This document shows, piece by piece, positions 1 through 8,039 of a DNA stretch of 45,984 bases. The DNA comes from Aeromonas lusitana (GTDB taxonomy: Bacteria > Pseudomonadota > Gammaproteobacteria > Enterobacterales > Aeromonadaceae): positions 1-45,984 of the forward strand of contig NZ_PGCP01000033.1 in NCBI RefSeq assembly GCF_002812985.1, read 5' to 3'. The translations under genes were made by a program, and so were the position numbers. The number at the start of each line of letters is the position of its first letter. The first letter of the stretch is position 1. A model generated the notes under the pieces. It was not told where the DNA came from and did no database searches. It saw only the letters and a program-made list of their open reading frames with translations.

Positions 1-67
1 GACCCAGTACCCAGTGACGGCCATGGGGTCATGGGCCATTCACAGAGACGATAGGGTGCTGCTGTAA
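1..67 (+). CDS. proB: Glutamate 5-kinase, 3' end only
   Basis: Only the last 21 codons are in the window, in the frame that starts at base 2 and stops with TAA at 65-67. The visible tail contains AIHRDD, which matches the C-terminal strand of the PUA domain of ProB (the E. coli protein ends in a similar VHRDD segment). ProB phosphorylates glutamate to glutamyl-5-phosphate, the substrate that ProA then reduces. The stop is 34 bp from the proA start, consistent with the usual proBA operon. The call rests on a short tail plus the neighbour, so it is probable rather than certain. Confidence 0.75.
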   Translation, partial: TQYPVTAMGSWAIHRDDRVLL

Positions 68-101
68 TCACACGGCACCGGATGAACAGAAGGAAGCAGA
101 G

Positions 102-1355
102 ATGAGTCTGGAGAAAATGGGGCAGGCGGCTCGTGAGGCCGCCTACCAGCTGGCCACCGTCAGCACGGCGCAGAAGAACCGGGCGCTGGCCGCCATCGCC
201 GACGAGCTGGAAGCGCGCAGCGCACAGATCCTGGCCGCCAACGAGAAAGACATAGCCGCAGGCCGTGACGCGGGTCTCTCCGAGGCCATGCTGGACCGCT
301 TGCTGCTAAACCCTGCGCGCCTTGCCGGCATCGTCGCCGACGTGCGCAAGGTGATCACCCTGGACGACCCGGTCGGCGCCGAGATCGACAGCCGTGTGCT
401 GGAGAACGGTCTGCGCCTGTCCCGGCGCCGGGTACCCATCGGCGTCATCGGCGTCATCTACGAGGCGCGCCCCAACGTCACCATCGACATCGCCAGCCTC
501 TGCCTCAAGACCGGTAATGCCAGCATCTTGCGCGGCGGCCGCGAGACCTTCCACTCCAACCTGGAGCTGGTGCGGGTGATCCAGAGTGCGCTGGCCGCCT
601 CCGGCCTGCCGGCCGAGGCGGTCCAGTACATAGACAACCCGGACCGGGCTCTGGTGGGTGAGCTGCTGCGCCTCGATCGCTACGTGGACATGATCATCCC
701 CCGCGGCGGCGCCGGGCTGCACAAGATGTGCAAGGAGAACAGCTCCATCCCGGTCATCATCGGCGGCTTCGGCATCAGCCACATCTTCGTGGATGAGAGC
801 GCCGATCTGGCGCGATCACTTTGTATCATCGACAACGCCAAGGTGCAGCGCCCCTCCGCCTGCAACGCCCTCGATACCCTGCTGGTGCACGAGCGGGTGG
901 CTGCCAACTTGCTGCCACAGCTGGTCACCCTGATGAATGAGCGCAAGGTGACCCTGGTGGCAACCCCGGAGGCCGCATCGCTGCTGGTGGGTGCCGAGAA
1001 CCTGAGCGCAGCCGGCCCGGAAGATTTCGATACCGAATGGCTGGGGCTGACCCTGGGGGTCAAACTGGTGGCCGACGTGAACGAGGCGCTCGCCCACATG
1101 CGCGAGCACAACGCCGGTCACTCGGATGCCATCTTGACCAACAACCTCGCCAACGCAGAGCGCTTCGTCAACGGCGCCGGTTCGGCGGCCGTCTATGTCA
1201 ACGCCTCTACCCGCTTCACCGACGGCGGCCAGTTTGGCCTCGGCGCCGAGGTGGCGGTATCGACCCAGATGCTGCATGCCCGTGGCCCCATGGGGCTGAC
1301 CGAGCTGACCAGTTACAAATGGGTTGGCGTGGCAGATTACCTGAGCCGTGCCTGA
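102..1355 (+). CDS. proA: Gamma-glutamyl phosphate reductase
   Basis: ProA reduces L-glutamyl-5-phosphate with NADPH to glutamate-5-semialdehyde, which cyclises to the proline precursor pyrroline-5-carboxylate; it acts in the cytosol. The 417-residue product has the normal length for the family. The catalytic cysteine lies in the conserved stretch [13 protein letters not shown] (Cys254), and the NADPH-binding aldehyde-dehydrogenase fold is recognisable from [12 protein letters not shown] (about 116-127) and LRGGRE (about 143-148). The ATG at 102 follows a GGAAG Shine-Dalgarno sequence. It sits directly behind the proB tail, and a strong hairpin terminator follows at 1381, so proBA appears to be a closed transcription unit. 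Confidence 0.97.
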   Translation: MSLEKMGQAAREAAYQLATVSTAQKNRALAAIADELEARSAQILAANEKDIAAGRDAGLSEAMLDRLLLNPARLAGIVADVRKVITLDDPVGAEIDSRVLENGLRLSRRRVPIGVIGVIYEARPNVTIDIASLCLKTGNASILRGGRETFHSNLELVRVIQSALAASGLPAEAVQYIDNPDRALVGELLRLDRYVDMIIPRGGAGLHKMCKENSSIPVIIGGFGISHIFVDESADLARSLCIIDNAKVQRPSACNALDTLLVHERVAANLLPQLVTLMNERKVTLVATPEAASLLVGAENLSAAGPEDFDTEWLGLTLGVKLVADVNEALAHMREHNAGHSDAILTNNLANAERFVNGAGSAAVYVNASTRFTDGGQFGLGAEVAVSTQMLHARGPMGLTELTSYKWVGVADYLSRA

Positions 1356-1380
1356 GTCCGGCTGTTTGGCCCTGATCAAA

Positions 1381-1407
1381 AATGCCGACCCGGGTCGGCA
1401 TTTTTGT
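1381..1407 (+). terminator. Rho-independent terminator of proBA
   Basis: The inverted repeat AATGCCGACCC/GGGTCGGCATT is followed by a T run. It starts 25 bp behind the proA stop codon. Confidence 0.9.
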
Positions 1408-1511
1408 GCTTTTTTATTGCGCCCTATCAGGGGCTTGCATATAACTATCCAGCAAGGTGTGGCGATAATTCGGACACTAGGCTACCAGCCAGAACGGGAG
1501 CGACTTCAAGG

Positions 1512-2147
1512 ATGAAGCACACAAACTGGATTGCCCGGCTGGGTTGGCTCTGGTTGAGCCTGCCCTTGTTGCTGGGGGCGCTCTGTTTCAGCGGCGCCAG
1601 CCAGGCCAGCTGGGATCAGGATCTCTATCGCCAGCTCGGGTTGGCGGGCAAGCTCGACAAACAGGTGTTTCGCAAGGCGCTCAATGGTTACCAGAGCGTG
1701 CGACACAAGCGAAAAGCCATTCTGACCATCATCGATTACAGCAAGCCTTCGACCCAGCGCCGGTTGTTTGTCATCGACGTCAAGCGTCACAAGCTGCTCT
1801 ACCACACCTGGGTCAGCCATGGCCGCAATTCCGGGGAGCTGGCGGCGAACCAGTTCTCCAATCAGCTCAACTCCAGACAGAGCTCCCTCGGGGTTTATCG
1901 CACCGCCGAGACCTATCAGGGCAAGCACGGTTATTCCCTGCGCCTCGATGGCCTGACCCCCGGCAAGAACAGCAATGCCCGCAAGCGTGCCATCGTGGTG
2001 CACGGGGCGGACTATGCGAGCCCGAGGCACCTGCAAAAATATGACAAGCTGGGCCGCAGCTGGGGTTGTCCCGCCCTGCCGAGAGAGCAGTCCAGGGCCA
2101 TCATAGACATCATCAAGGGGGGCAGCGTCATCTACGCCCACGGGTGA
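1512..2147 (+). CDS. Secreted murein L,D-transpeptidase-like protein (YkuD_2 family)
   Basis: The predicted 211-residue protein starts with a cleavable signal peptide (hydrophobic core about residues 12-32, ending at ASQAS), so it should act in the periplasm. The conserved C-terminal region has the pattern of the YkuD_2 / murein L,D-transpeptidase catalytic family: VVHGADYASP around 162-171 and GRSWGCPALP with Cys186 as the expected nucleophile. Family members are thought to act on peptidoglycan peptides, but few have been tested, so the substrate is not known. I chose the ATG at 1512 because it gives a clean signal peptide and follows GGGAG at 1497; a longer in-frame ORF from 1404 would run through the proA terminator. 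It is a single gene with its own downstream hairpin. Confidence 0.85.
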   Translation: MKHTNWIARLGWLWLSLPLLLGALCFSGASQASWDQDLYRQLGLAGKLDKQVFRKALNGYQSVRHKRKAILTIIDYSKPSTQRRLFVIDVKRHKLLYHTWVSHGRNSGELAANQFSNQLNSRQSSLGVYRTAETYQGKHGYSLRLDGLTPGKNSNARKRAIVVHGADYASPRHLQKYDKLGRSWGCPALPREQSRAIIDIIKGGSVIYAHG

Positions 2148-2156
2148 GCCAAAACG

Positions 2157-2185
2157 AACAAGGCCAGCATGTCGCTGGCCTTGTT
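2157..2185. terminator. Hairpin between convergent genes
   Basis: AACAAGGCCAGC/GCTGGCCTTGTT with a 5-base loop lies between the convergent transpeptidase-like and stress-protein genes. There is no long T run on the + side, so it may be a weak or bidirectional terminator. Confidence 0.65.
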
Positions 2186-2200
2186 GTTGATACGTGGGGA

Positions 2201-2629
2201 TTAACGCACGACCAGCACAGGGCAGGGGGCGTGGCGCACCACGGATTCCGCGACGCTGCCGACCAGCAGGTGGCTGATGCCGGAGCGGCCGTGGCTGCCC
2301 ATGACCACCAGGTCAACCTTGTCCTCTTTCGCCTGTTGGACTATCTCGTCGGCGGCGCGGCCGAAACGCACCTCGAAGGTGGCGGGGATGGCCAGGCTGG
2401 CGACCAGCTCCTTGAGCTGGCTCTTGGCCTGACGCTCCATCTCGTGAGTGATCTCGATGGCGGTCATGTGCAGTATCTTGTAGCTGTCGAAACCGTGCAG
2501 TTGATCCACCACGTGGATCAGCTTGAGCTCGGCCTGATGACTCTGGGCCATGAAGACGGCATAGTCGAGAACGGCCTTGGACATATCGGAGAAATCGACG
2601 GGACAGAGTAGCGATTTGATGGATGGCAT
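2201..2629 (-). CDS. Universal stress protein (UspA family)
   Basis: This is a single-domain, 142-residue universal stress protein. It starts LLCPVDFSD, typical of the first beta strand, and carries the nucleotide-binding signature GSHGRSG...GSV at residues 111-125 (G-x2-G-x9-GS), which in this family marks ATP-binding members. Such proteins are cytosolic, induced by starvation or other stress, and their exact biochemical role is usually unknown. The ATG at 2629 has a GAGGAG ribosome binding site upstream. The gene stands alone, convergent with the transpeptidase-like gene. Confidence 0.93.
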   Translation of the reverse strand: MPSIKSLLCPVDFSDMSKAVLDYAVFMAQSHQAELKLIHVVDQLHGFDSYKILHMTAIEITHEMERQAKSQLKELVASLAIPATFEVRFGRAADEIVQQAKEDKVDLVVMGSHGRSGISHLLVGSVAESVVRHAPCPVLVVR

Positions 2630-2815
2630 GATGATGCTCCTCTCTGGTTAGGTCACTAATGAATCTTATTCACCATGATACCCATTGAGAGGCAAATTAC
2701 TCTCGACCCGCTCGCAAAACCGGGAAAAGATGTGACCCGCAGCGAGAAGTTTCTATGATGTGTTAAGGCGTGAACTGCCCCGTTGACAGCACTGCCACCG
2801 AGGAAATACAGATAC

Positions 2816-3553
2816 ATGGTTCGACCGCTCTTGTTGTTGTGCTGTCTGCTGCTCACCTGGTCCGCCCGGGCCGACACCCTGCATGTCTATTGCGACGATT
2901 GGCCCGGCTTCTGCCAGGCCGATGGGGGCGGCGTCTATCTGGACATAGTGCACGCCATCTATGAGCCGGCAGGCTATGCGGTCCATCCCCATATAGTGCC
3001 TTACAAGCGGGCGCTGGCGGTGGTAGCGCAGCGAGGGGGCGACATGGCGATGGGGGTCTATCAGGGGGAGGTCGCAGGGGTACATCAACCCAGGTATCCG
3101 GCCTCCGCGGATGATGTGACCGTACTGATGCTCACCAAGTGGCAGCCGGATTGGCGCGGTGAGGAGAGCCTGCGGGATCGGGATGTGCTCTGGCTGCGGG
3201 GCTGGGCTTTCGACAAGTTCATCCCTGTGCCCATGCGCTGGTACGAGATCGACAGCCACGCCATGGCGCTGCAACTGCTGGCCAAGGAGCGCTATCGCTA
3301 TTATCTGACGGCCGGTGTGCTCTATCCCAAGGAGGCTATCCCCTCCGACATGACCCGAATCTTCCTGCGCTGGGTGCCGACCTACCCCATCTTCGCCGAT
3401 ACCGAGCAGGGCCAGCGGCTGCGCCAGTTGTGGGATCCCGGCATGAAGCGGCTGCTTGGCAGCGGCGCCCTTGAGGATATCTATCGTCGCAACCAGCTCT
3501 ATGACTATTACCGCGACTTTATCAGGGAGCAGGAGCGAGGCCTGAGAAAATAA
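2816..3553 (+). CDS. Periplasmic solute-binding-like protein (SBP family 3 type)
   Basis: The 245-residue product begins with a signal peptide (MVRPLLLLCCLLLTWSARA, cleavage near residue 19). The mature part has the outline of the periplasmic binding protein family 3: an N-terminal strand LHVYCDDWPGFC, the segment GVYLDIVHAIYEPAGY, and VPYKRALAVVAQRGGDMAMGVY, the usual layout for lobe 1. There is no adjacent ABC permease or ATPase, as is common for orphan members in Aeromonas-like genomes, so the ligand cannot be guessed. The ATG at 2816 was chosen over an upstream TTG (2783) because it gives the complete signal peptide and has GAGGAA upstream. Confidence 0.75.
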   Translation: MVRPLLLLCCLLLTWSARADTLHVYCDDWPGFCQADGGGVYLDIVHAIYEPAGYAVHPHIVPYKRALAVVAQRGGDMAMGVYQGEVAGVHQPRYPASADDVTVLMLTKWQPDWRGEESLRDRDVLWLRGWAFDKFIPVPMRWYEIDSHAMALQLLAKERYRYYLTAGVLYPKEAIPSDMTRIFLRWVPTYPIFADTEQGQRLRQLWDPGMKRLLGSGALEDIYRRNQLYDYYRDFIREQERGLRK

Positions 3554-3699
3554 CGGCTGGTGTCTTGTTCCCCGAGTTCAGATTTTTCGAGCTGAGCTAG
3601 CTGCTACCATATGAATAAGCTAGATCTTTTATCTGCTTACCTTTGATTTTACGGTCGATAAACAATATAAAAAGATAGTTTTATGGGTGTTTATGCTGT

Positions 3700-3826
3700 T
3701 TAAAGAGCGACCTTGTCGCCCTCTCTAGCGTCCCGCCCGGCTTGCCGCCTGTCCAATCGGTCGTAGAGGATCACCTTGACCGAGGCGGCCAGGTTCATGC
3801 AGCCCTGACAGGGTCACATAGACTCG
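3700..3826 (-). pseudogene. Degenerate copy A of the RNA methyltransferase gene 3' end
   Basis: Read leftward, this segment repeats the SPOUT motif-3 region of the gene at 3955-4473. From CAGGGCTGC at 3799-3807 it encodes GCMNLAASVKVILYDRLD and then a different tail that stops at TAA (3700-3702). Compared with the intact gene the core differs by Asn to Lys and a few synonymous changes. One extra base just upstream of CAGGGCTGC breaks the frame, so it is not an expressed gene on its own. The homology is clear over about 75 bp. Confidence 0.85.
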
Positions 3827-3830
3827 CTTC

Positions 3831-3935
3831 TCACGCTTTTTGCCCGGCCCGCAGTCGTTTGGCCAATCGGTCATGGAGGATCACCTTGACCGAGGCGACC
3901 AGGTTCATGCAGCCCTGGAACATGGCGACATAAAT
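3831..3935 (-). pseudogene. Degenerate copy B of the RNA methyltransferase gene 3' end
   Basis: This is a second leftward copy of the same 3' end, with its anchor CAGGGCTGC at 3919-3927, 120 bp from copy A and 117 bp from the intact gene. Its frame is open: it encodes IYVAMFQGCMNLVASVKVI followed by LHDRLAKRLRAGQKA and a TGA stop at 3831. Differences from the intact gene include Ala to Val, Asn to Lys, Tyr to His and a one-codon insertion before QGC. It lacks everything upstream of motif 3, so it is a fragment, not a gene. Confidence 0.88.
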
Positions 3936-3954
3936 GGCATCTTTATTTCCCCGT

Positions 3955-4473
3955 TTACTTCGCCTGTGTACTGCTGCGCAGTTGTTTGGCCAATCGATCG
4001 TAGAGGATCACGTTGACCGAGGCGGCCAGGTTCATGCAGCCCTGGGTGGGGACATAGATGACCTCTTGCACCGATTCGAAGCGGGCGGGATCCAGGGTGC
4101 CATCTTCCGGCCCGAAGATGTAGAAGGCGCGCTCGGGATGCACATAGTCCGGCAGCGAGGTGGCGCCCTCGATGAGATCCACCAGTACCGGGGTGCAGCC
4201 AGCGGGGACGAAATCCAGCAGCTCGTCTACCCCGAGCAGGGGGATCTTCTCTACCATCTGCTTGGTGTCGGTGGCAAAACGCCGCGCCAGCTCGAAGCGG
4301 CTGCCGGTGTAGTAGACCTCGTCCGCCCCGTAGCAGCCCGCGGCCCGCATCACGGCGCCGACGTTCTCCGGCGACTTGGGATTGACCAGTCCGACGCAGC
4401 AATAGGCCGATTCCTGATGCTCCGATGGCTGGGAATGGGCCAGGTCTACACAGCTGTCATCCGGCTCTCTCAT
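3955..4473 (-). CDS. TrmH-family (SpoU/SPOUT) RNA methyltransferase
   Basis: The 172-residue protein is a minimal SPOUT methyltransferase that should 2'-O-methylate a tRNA or rRNA ribose with S-adenosylmethionine. All three SpoU motifs are present: NPKSPENVGAVMRAAGCYG (about 29-47, with the conserved Asn and Arg), YIFGPEDGTL (about 116-125) and VPTQGCMNLAASVNVILYD (about 139-157), which form the trefoil knot and dimer interface. The target site cannot be deduced. I chose the ATG at 4473, preceded by a GGAG-rich purine stretch, over the longer ORF from 4575, whose extension is low in conserved sequence. It is divergent from psuK. Two broken copies of its 3' end lie directly downstream, which is unusual. 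Confidence 0.9.
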   Translation of the reverse strand: MREPDDSCVDLAHSQPSEHQESAYCCVGLVNPKSPENVGAVMRAAGCYGADEVYYTGSRFELARRFATDTKQMVEKIPLLGVDELLDFVPAGCTPVLVDLIEGATSLPDYVHPERAFYIFGPEDGTLDPARFESVQEVIYVPTQGCMNLAASVNVILYDRLAKQLRSSTQAK

Positions 4474-4696
4474 CTCTCTCTCCTCTCTCTGGCAGCCGCG
4501 CATTATACCCTCACGGCGGCGTTTGCCCACGCTTCTCCAGTCCTTGGTCAGTCGCGGCTTATCACGGCCTCCCATGCCATCGCTCTGTGAGCGGTTTCAA
4601 TCAAGGCCGGTTTGTTTTTTCACCCGATCTGGTGTCGGTATTTTTGTGTGCGACCCGACATTTTTTGCACAAAATCGTGGCAGGAAAACCTTTGCG

Positions 4697-4738
4697 GATA
4701 ATAATAGACAAACGTTTGTAACTGGATGTTTGTCTATG
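4697..4738 (+). promoter_or_regulatory. Putative operator / hairpin at the psuK start
   Basis: A perfect 10-bp inverted repeat (ATAGACAAAC at 4704-4713 and GTTTGTCTAT at 4728-4737) encloses a shorter perfect palindrome ACAAACGTTTGT (4708-4719). The right arm covers the first two bases of the psuK ATG. A -10-like GATAAT lies at 4697-4702, just ahead of the left arm. The site could be an operator bound by a regulator, perhaps by PsuK's own helix-turn-helix domain, or an RNA hairpin that hides the start codon. No binding data are available; the function is inferred. Confidence 0.6.
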
Positions 4739-5827
4739 ACGGAACGTGAGCAAGAGATCCTCGCCCTGCTGCGCCAGGATCCCATGATTGCCCAGCAGGA
4801 TCTGGCGGATCGCCTCGGCATCAGCCGCTCGGCGCTGGCGAGTCACATCTCCAGCCTGATGCGCCAGGGCTATGTGCAGGGGCGGGGTTATGTGCTGCGC
4901 GAAGGCCCCTACGCCGTGGTGATCGGCGGTGCCAATATGGATATCTGCGGCGCCAGCCACGACAACCTGCGCATCGGTGACTCCAACCCCGGCAGGGTGC
5001 GCACCTCCGCTGGCGGGGTGGGGCGCAACATCGCCGAGAACCTGGCACGGCTCGGCACAGACACCCGGCTGCTGACCGCAGTGGGCAACGATCAGTACGG
5101 TCATCACCTGCTGGAGGTGAGCCAGCGGGCCGGGGTCGACGTGCGCCAGGTGCTGGTACTGGAGGGGCAGTCGACCTCCTGCTATCTCAGCCTGCACGAT
5201 GGCAGCGGCGAGATGAGTTGCGCCGTCAATGACATGGGGATCATCAACGAGCTGACCCCGGCTAGGCTCACGCCCTTGAGCGGCTTCCTGGGCGCGGCCA
5301 GCCTCTGGGTGCTGGATACCAACCTCGCGACCCACACCCTGGACTGGCTGTTCGAGCGCCAGGGGGAGCACATCATCTTCGTGGACACAGTCTCGGTGGC
5401 CAAGGTGGAGAAGATCCGCCCCTGGCTGCACCGGATCCACACCCTCAAACCCAATCGCAGCGAGGCCGAGCAGCTGTGCGGCTTCACCATCGCCGGGCCC
5501 GATACCTGGCCCATGGCGGCGGCCTGGTTCCACCGCGCCGGGGTGCAGCGGCTGTTCCTGAGCCTGGGAGATCAAGGCGTCTTCTATAGCGATGGGGAGC
5601 GCCAGGGCCATCTGCCGGTGCTCGGCAGCCCCGTCATCAATGTGACCGGCGGTGGCGATGCCTTCATGGCGGGGCTGGCCCATGCCTGGCTGCTGGAGCA
5701 AGACGTGGCCGACACCACCCGCTTCGCCCTCGGTTGCGCCGCCCTCACCGTCAATTGTTCCGATACCGTTTTTTCTGGCCTGTCCAAGGCCACCGTTGAA
5801 CGCATGCTGGAGGAGTACCCATGTTGA
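4736..5827 (+). CDS. psuK: Pseudouridine kinase-like PfkB protein with N-terminal helix-turn-helix
   Basis: The 363-residue protein has two parts. Residues 1-58 form a winged helix-turn-helix (EQEILALLRQDP, then AQQDLADRLGISRSALASHI). Residues about 60-360 are a PfkB/ribokinase-type sugar kinase with VVIGGANMDICG, the AGGVGRNIAENLARLG substrate segment and NVTGGGDAFMAG near the end, Asp308 being the catalytic base. Its pairing with psuG indicates phosphorylation of pseudouridine to pseudouridine 5'-phosphate. The HTH-kinase layout is known from YeiI-type E. coli proteins; the HTH-less PsuK is shorter. The ATG at 4736 is used because the upstream extension to 4523 lies in the intergenic region and the start is set by GGAT at 4724. 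Its TGA overlaps the psuG start. No pseudouridine transporter is nearby. Confidence 0.85.
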   Translation: MTEREQEILALLRQDPMIAQQDLADRLGISRSALASHISSLMRQGYVQGRGYVLREGPYAVVIGGANMDICGASHDNLRIGDSNPGRVRTSAGGVGRNIAENLARLGTDTRLLTAVGNDQYGHHLLEVSQRAGVDVRQVLVLEGQSTSCYLSLHDGSGEMSCAVNDMGIINELTPARLTPLSGFLGAASLWVLDTNLATHTLDWLFERQGEHIIFVDTVSVAKVEKIRPWLHRIHTLKPNRSEAEQLCGFTIAGPDTWPMAAAWFHRAGVQRLFLSLGDQGVFYSDGERQGHLPVLGSPVINVTGGGDAFMAGLAHAWLLEQDVADTTRFALGCAALTVNCSDTVFSGLSKATVERMLEEYPC

Positions 5828-6729
5828 ACGCTTATCTCGATATCCAACCCGAAGTCGCCGCGGCCCTGGCCGCCGGCAAGCCGGTCGTGGCCCTGGAGTC
5901 CACCATCATCTCCCATGGCATGCCTTATCCGCAGAACGTGGAGACGGCGCGTCAGGTAGAGCAAGTGGTGCGCGACAACGGCGCCGTGCCGGCGACCATC
6001 GCCATTCTGGATGGTCGTCTCAAGGTGGGTCTGGATGCGGGGGCGCTGGAGGCGCTGGGCAAGGCCGGTCACGCCGCCACCAAGTGCAGCCGCCGCGACA
6101 TCCCCTTCGTACTGGCCAACAAGGGACTGGGAGCGACCACGGTTGCCTCCACCATGATCATCGCCGCCATGGCCGGCATACGGGTGTTCGCCACCGGCGG
6201 CATCGGCGGTGTGCACCGCGGCGCCCAGGAGACCTTCGACATCTCGGCTGACTTGCAAGAATTTGCCCAGACCCCGGTAGCAGTGGTCTGCGCCGGTGCC
6301 AAGTCGATCCTGGATATCGGCCTGACCCTGGAGTACCTGGAGACCCAGGGCGTGCCTGTCATCGGCTACCAGACCGAGGAGCTGCCCGCCTTCTACACCC
6401 GCGAGAGCGGCTTCAAGGTGGATTACCGCCTCGACACCCCGGCGGCGATCGCCGAAGCCCTGCGCCTCAAGTGGGAGCTGGGATTGGCCGGTGGCGCCGT
6501 GGTGACCAACCCGATCCCGACCGAGTTTGCCATGCCCAAGGCCGACATAGACGCCGCGATCAAGCAGGCGCTGCAGGAAGCCGACGAGCAGGGGGTCAAG
6601 GGCAAGGAGTCCACTCCCTTCCTACTGGCGCGGGTGTGCGAGCTGACCGGTGGCAACTCCCTGGCGGCCAATATCCAGCTGGTGCTGAACAACGCGGCCC
6701 TGGGGGCGCGTATCGCCGCCAGCCTGTGA
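5821..6729 (+). CDS. psuG: Pseudouridine-5'-phosphate glycosidase
   Basis: PsuG cleaves the C-C glycosidic bond of pseudouridine 5'-phosphate into uracil and ribose 5-phosphate, completing the salvage route begun by the kinase. The 302-residue product has the normal family length (Indigoidine-synthase-A fold) and shows the hallmark segments LESTIISHGMPYPQN near the N terminus, TKCSRRDIPFV about residues 82-92, and FATGGIGGVHRGA about 124-136. The ATG overlaps the end of psuK by 7 bp, so the two are translationally coupled. A strong terminator follows. Confidence 0.95.
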   Translation: MLNAYLDIQPEVAAALAAGKPVVALESTIISHGMPYPQNVETARQVEQVVRDNGAVPATIAILDGRLKVGLDAGALEALGKAGHAATKCSRRDIPFVLANKGLGATTVASTMIIAAMAGIRVFATGGIGGVHRGAQETFDISADLQEFAQTPVAVVCAGAKSILDIGLTLEYLETQGVPVIGYQTEELPAFYTRESGFKVDYRLDTPAAIAEALRLKWELGLAGGAVVTNPIPTEFAMPKADIDAAIKQALQEADEQGVKGKESTPFLLARVCELTGGNSLAANIQLVLNNAALGARIAASL

Positions 6730-6752
6730 TGGCTCGATGGTTGAAAACAAGC

Positions 6753-6776
6753 GAGGGCCCTTGGGCCCTCTTTTTT
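6753..6776 (+). terminator. Rho-independent terminator of psuK-psuG
   Basis: GAGGGCCC/GGGCCCTC with a 2-base loop, followed by six T residues, 23 bp behind the psuG stop. Confidence 0.93.
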
Positions 6777-7245
6777 ATGGCGACACCGAGTCTTTATGAA
6801 GAAACCGGGATTGCCATCGCGCTGGATGCCGTCGTTGGCAAGCGTTTATATATAACTAATGATGTATCCAATAGGCGAAATAATAATGCGCGAGCACGAT
6901 TGCGCATTTAATGATCGCTTTTTCCATGACCATGACTTAATCAGCTGGTCGTTGTTTGGGCCGTGTCAGTTGGTAATTCAAGCAGCCATATTGGCTATAT
7001 TCCTCCGCAGGATCTCGCCAATATTTCACCGGAAAATAGAATGCTGTGTATATCTGTTTGATTGCAGAGATAAAGTCACCCGCTCAACACAATGACATCC
7101 AGATGACAATCCCCCACCTGTGCGCAGGTTTTTGGTCAAACTGCCGGGATCTTCACATTTACAACATGCTCGTAAAATAGCCGATTGCCTCGCTCATCCG
7201 ACCTGGTGTCAAATCACTCCGCCTAACACAAGGAGTGGCATAATA
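6777..7245. other. AT-rich intergenic stretch, no supported gene
   Basis: Nearly 470 bp of noticeably lower GC than the neighbourhood lie between the psuG terminator and the nuclease gene. A 78-codon ORF (6859-7095) is open but has no recognisable family and no clear ribosome binding site. The last part, ending with AAGGAGTG at about 7230, carries the ribosome binding site and presumably the promoter of the nuclease gene. Confidence 0.6.
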
Positions 7246-7995
7246 ATGAATAATATTAATAAGTTAGTTCTGGCGATCGGATTTACTCTCAGCGCTTTCC
7301 CGGCCATGGCGGCGGGTTTTCAATGCAAGGATCACGTGACTCTGGGGGTGCCCAGCCAATCCAGTCAACTGCTATGCCGGGAAGGCTACGCAGCCGGCTA
7401 CAACTACGACACCAAGGTGTCTGACTGGGTCTCTTATCGGATGACGGCGGCCAGCGCCCAGGGCCAGGTGCCACGCAAGGATGCCTTCGCCGAGGACAAG
7501 GAGGTGCCGGTGCAGTTCCGCGCCACCCTGGCGGACTACAAGGGCTCCGGTTATGACAGGGGACATCAGGCGCCCGCGGCAGACATGCGCACCAGTGCGA
7601 CCACCATGAAGCAGAGTTTTCTGCTGACCAACATGACGCCCCAGCTGCCGGCGCTCAATCAGGGCGCCTGGCGCATCCTGGAGGAGAAGACCCGCCAGTG
7701 GGCCATCGCCTATGAGAATGTCCAGGTGATCACGGGCCCCATCTTCACCAACTCGGACGCCTCCATCGGTAACGGTGTGACCGTGCCCCATGCCTACTAC
7801 CGGGTGGTGATGGACGTGGCGAATCAGGAGGCCATCGCCTTCATACTGCCGCAGCAGAATATCCCGTCCAGCAAGCTGGCGGACTACATAGTGACTGTGG
7901 ATACGGTGGAAGAGCAGACAGGACTCGATTTTTTCGCCACTCTGCCGGATGAACAGGAAGAAGCCATGGAATCCCGGCTGATGGCGATGTGGTGA
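7246..7995 (+). CDS. Secreted DNA/RNA non-specific endonuclease (NUC1 family)
   Basis: The 249-residue protein has a signal peptide (residues 1-23, ending SAFPAMAA) and the beta-beta-alpha-metal nuclease fold of the Serratia nuclease / NucA family. The catalytic motif DRGH is at 104-107 with His107 as general base, followed by TNMTPQLPALNQGAW (128-142), whose second Asn (Asn138) binds the magnesium ion. Cys27 and Cys44 could form a disulfide, fitting an exported enzyme. Such enzymes degrade extracellular DNA and RNA for nutrients or to escape DNA traps. The ATG at 7246 is used because it gives the complete signal peptide and follows AGGAG at about 7231; an upstream in-frame ORF from 7120 has no such support. 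Monocistronic, with a palindromic terminator downstream. Confidence 0.92.
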   Translation: MNNINKLVLAIGFTLSAFPAMAAGFQCKDHVTLGVPSQSSQLLCREGYAAGYNYDTKVSDWVSYRMTAASAQGQVPRKDAFAEDKEVPVQFRATLADYKGSGYDRGHQAPAADMRTSATTMKQSFLLTNMTPQLPALNQGAWRILEEKTRQWAIAYENVQVITGPIFTNSDASIGNGVTVPHAYYRVVMDVANQEAIAFILPQQNIPSSKLADYIVTVDTVEEQTGLDFFATLPDEQEEAMESRLMAMW

Positions 7996-8013
7996 GATTG
8001 AGCCGCAGATAAC

Positions 8014-8039
8014 ACAACAGGGGCCTAGGCCCCTGTTGT
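8014..8039. terminator. Perfect 26-bp palindrome between convergent genes
   Basis: ACAACAGGGGCCTAGGCCCC plus TGTTGT forms a perfect palindrome between the nuclease gene and the small lipoprotein gene, touching the stop codon of the latter. It would fold the same way in both transcripts and probably terminates both. Confidence 0.75.

Larger units (their letters stand above)
3554..3954. other. Gene-poor stretch with two degenerate copies of an adjacent gene end
   Basis: About 400 bp separate the solute-binding-like gene from the RNA methyltransferase gene. The first 150 bp are AT-rich with no ORF I can support. The rest (about 3700-3935) is made up of two degenerate copies of the 3' end of the neighbouring methyltransferase gene, listed separately. 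Confidence 0.8.

Noticed and set aside
3742..4044. Regularly spaced direct repeats resembling a small CRISPR array
   Set aside because: The three units are the 3' end of one protein-coding gene and its broken copies; the repeats are longer than CRISPR repeats, imperfect and coding, and no cas gene is present.
4736..5827. HTH-kinase fusion as a new protein type
   Set aside because: The same layout is known from YeiI-type sugar kinases; only the operator-like repeat at its start is unusual.
6859..7095. 78-codon ORF between psuG and the nuclease gene
   Set aside because: No recognisable family, no good ribosome binding site and low-GC sequence in which open frames mean little.
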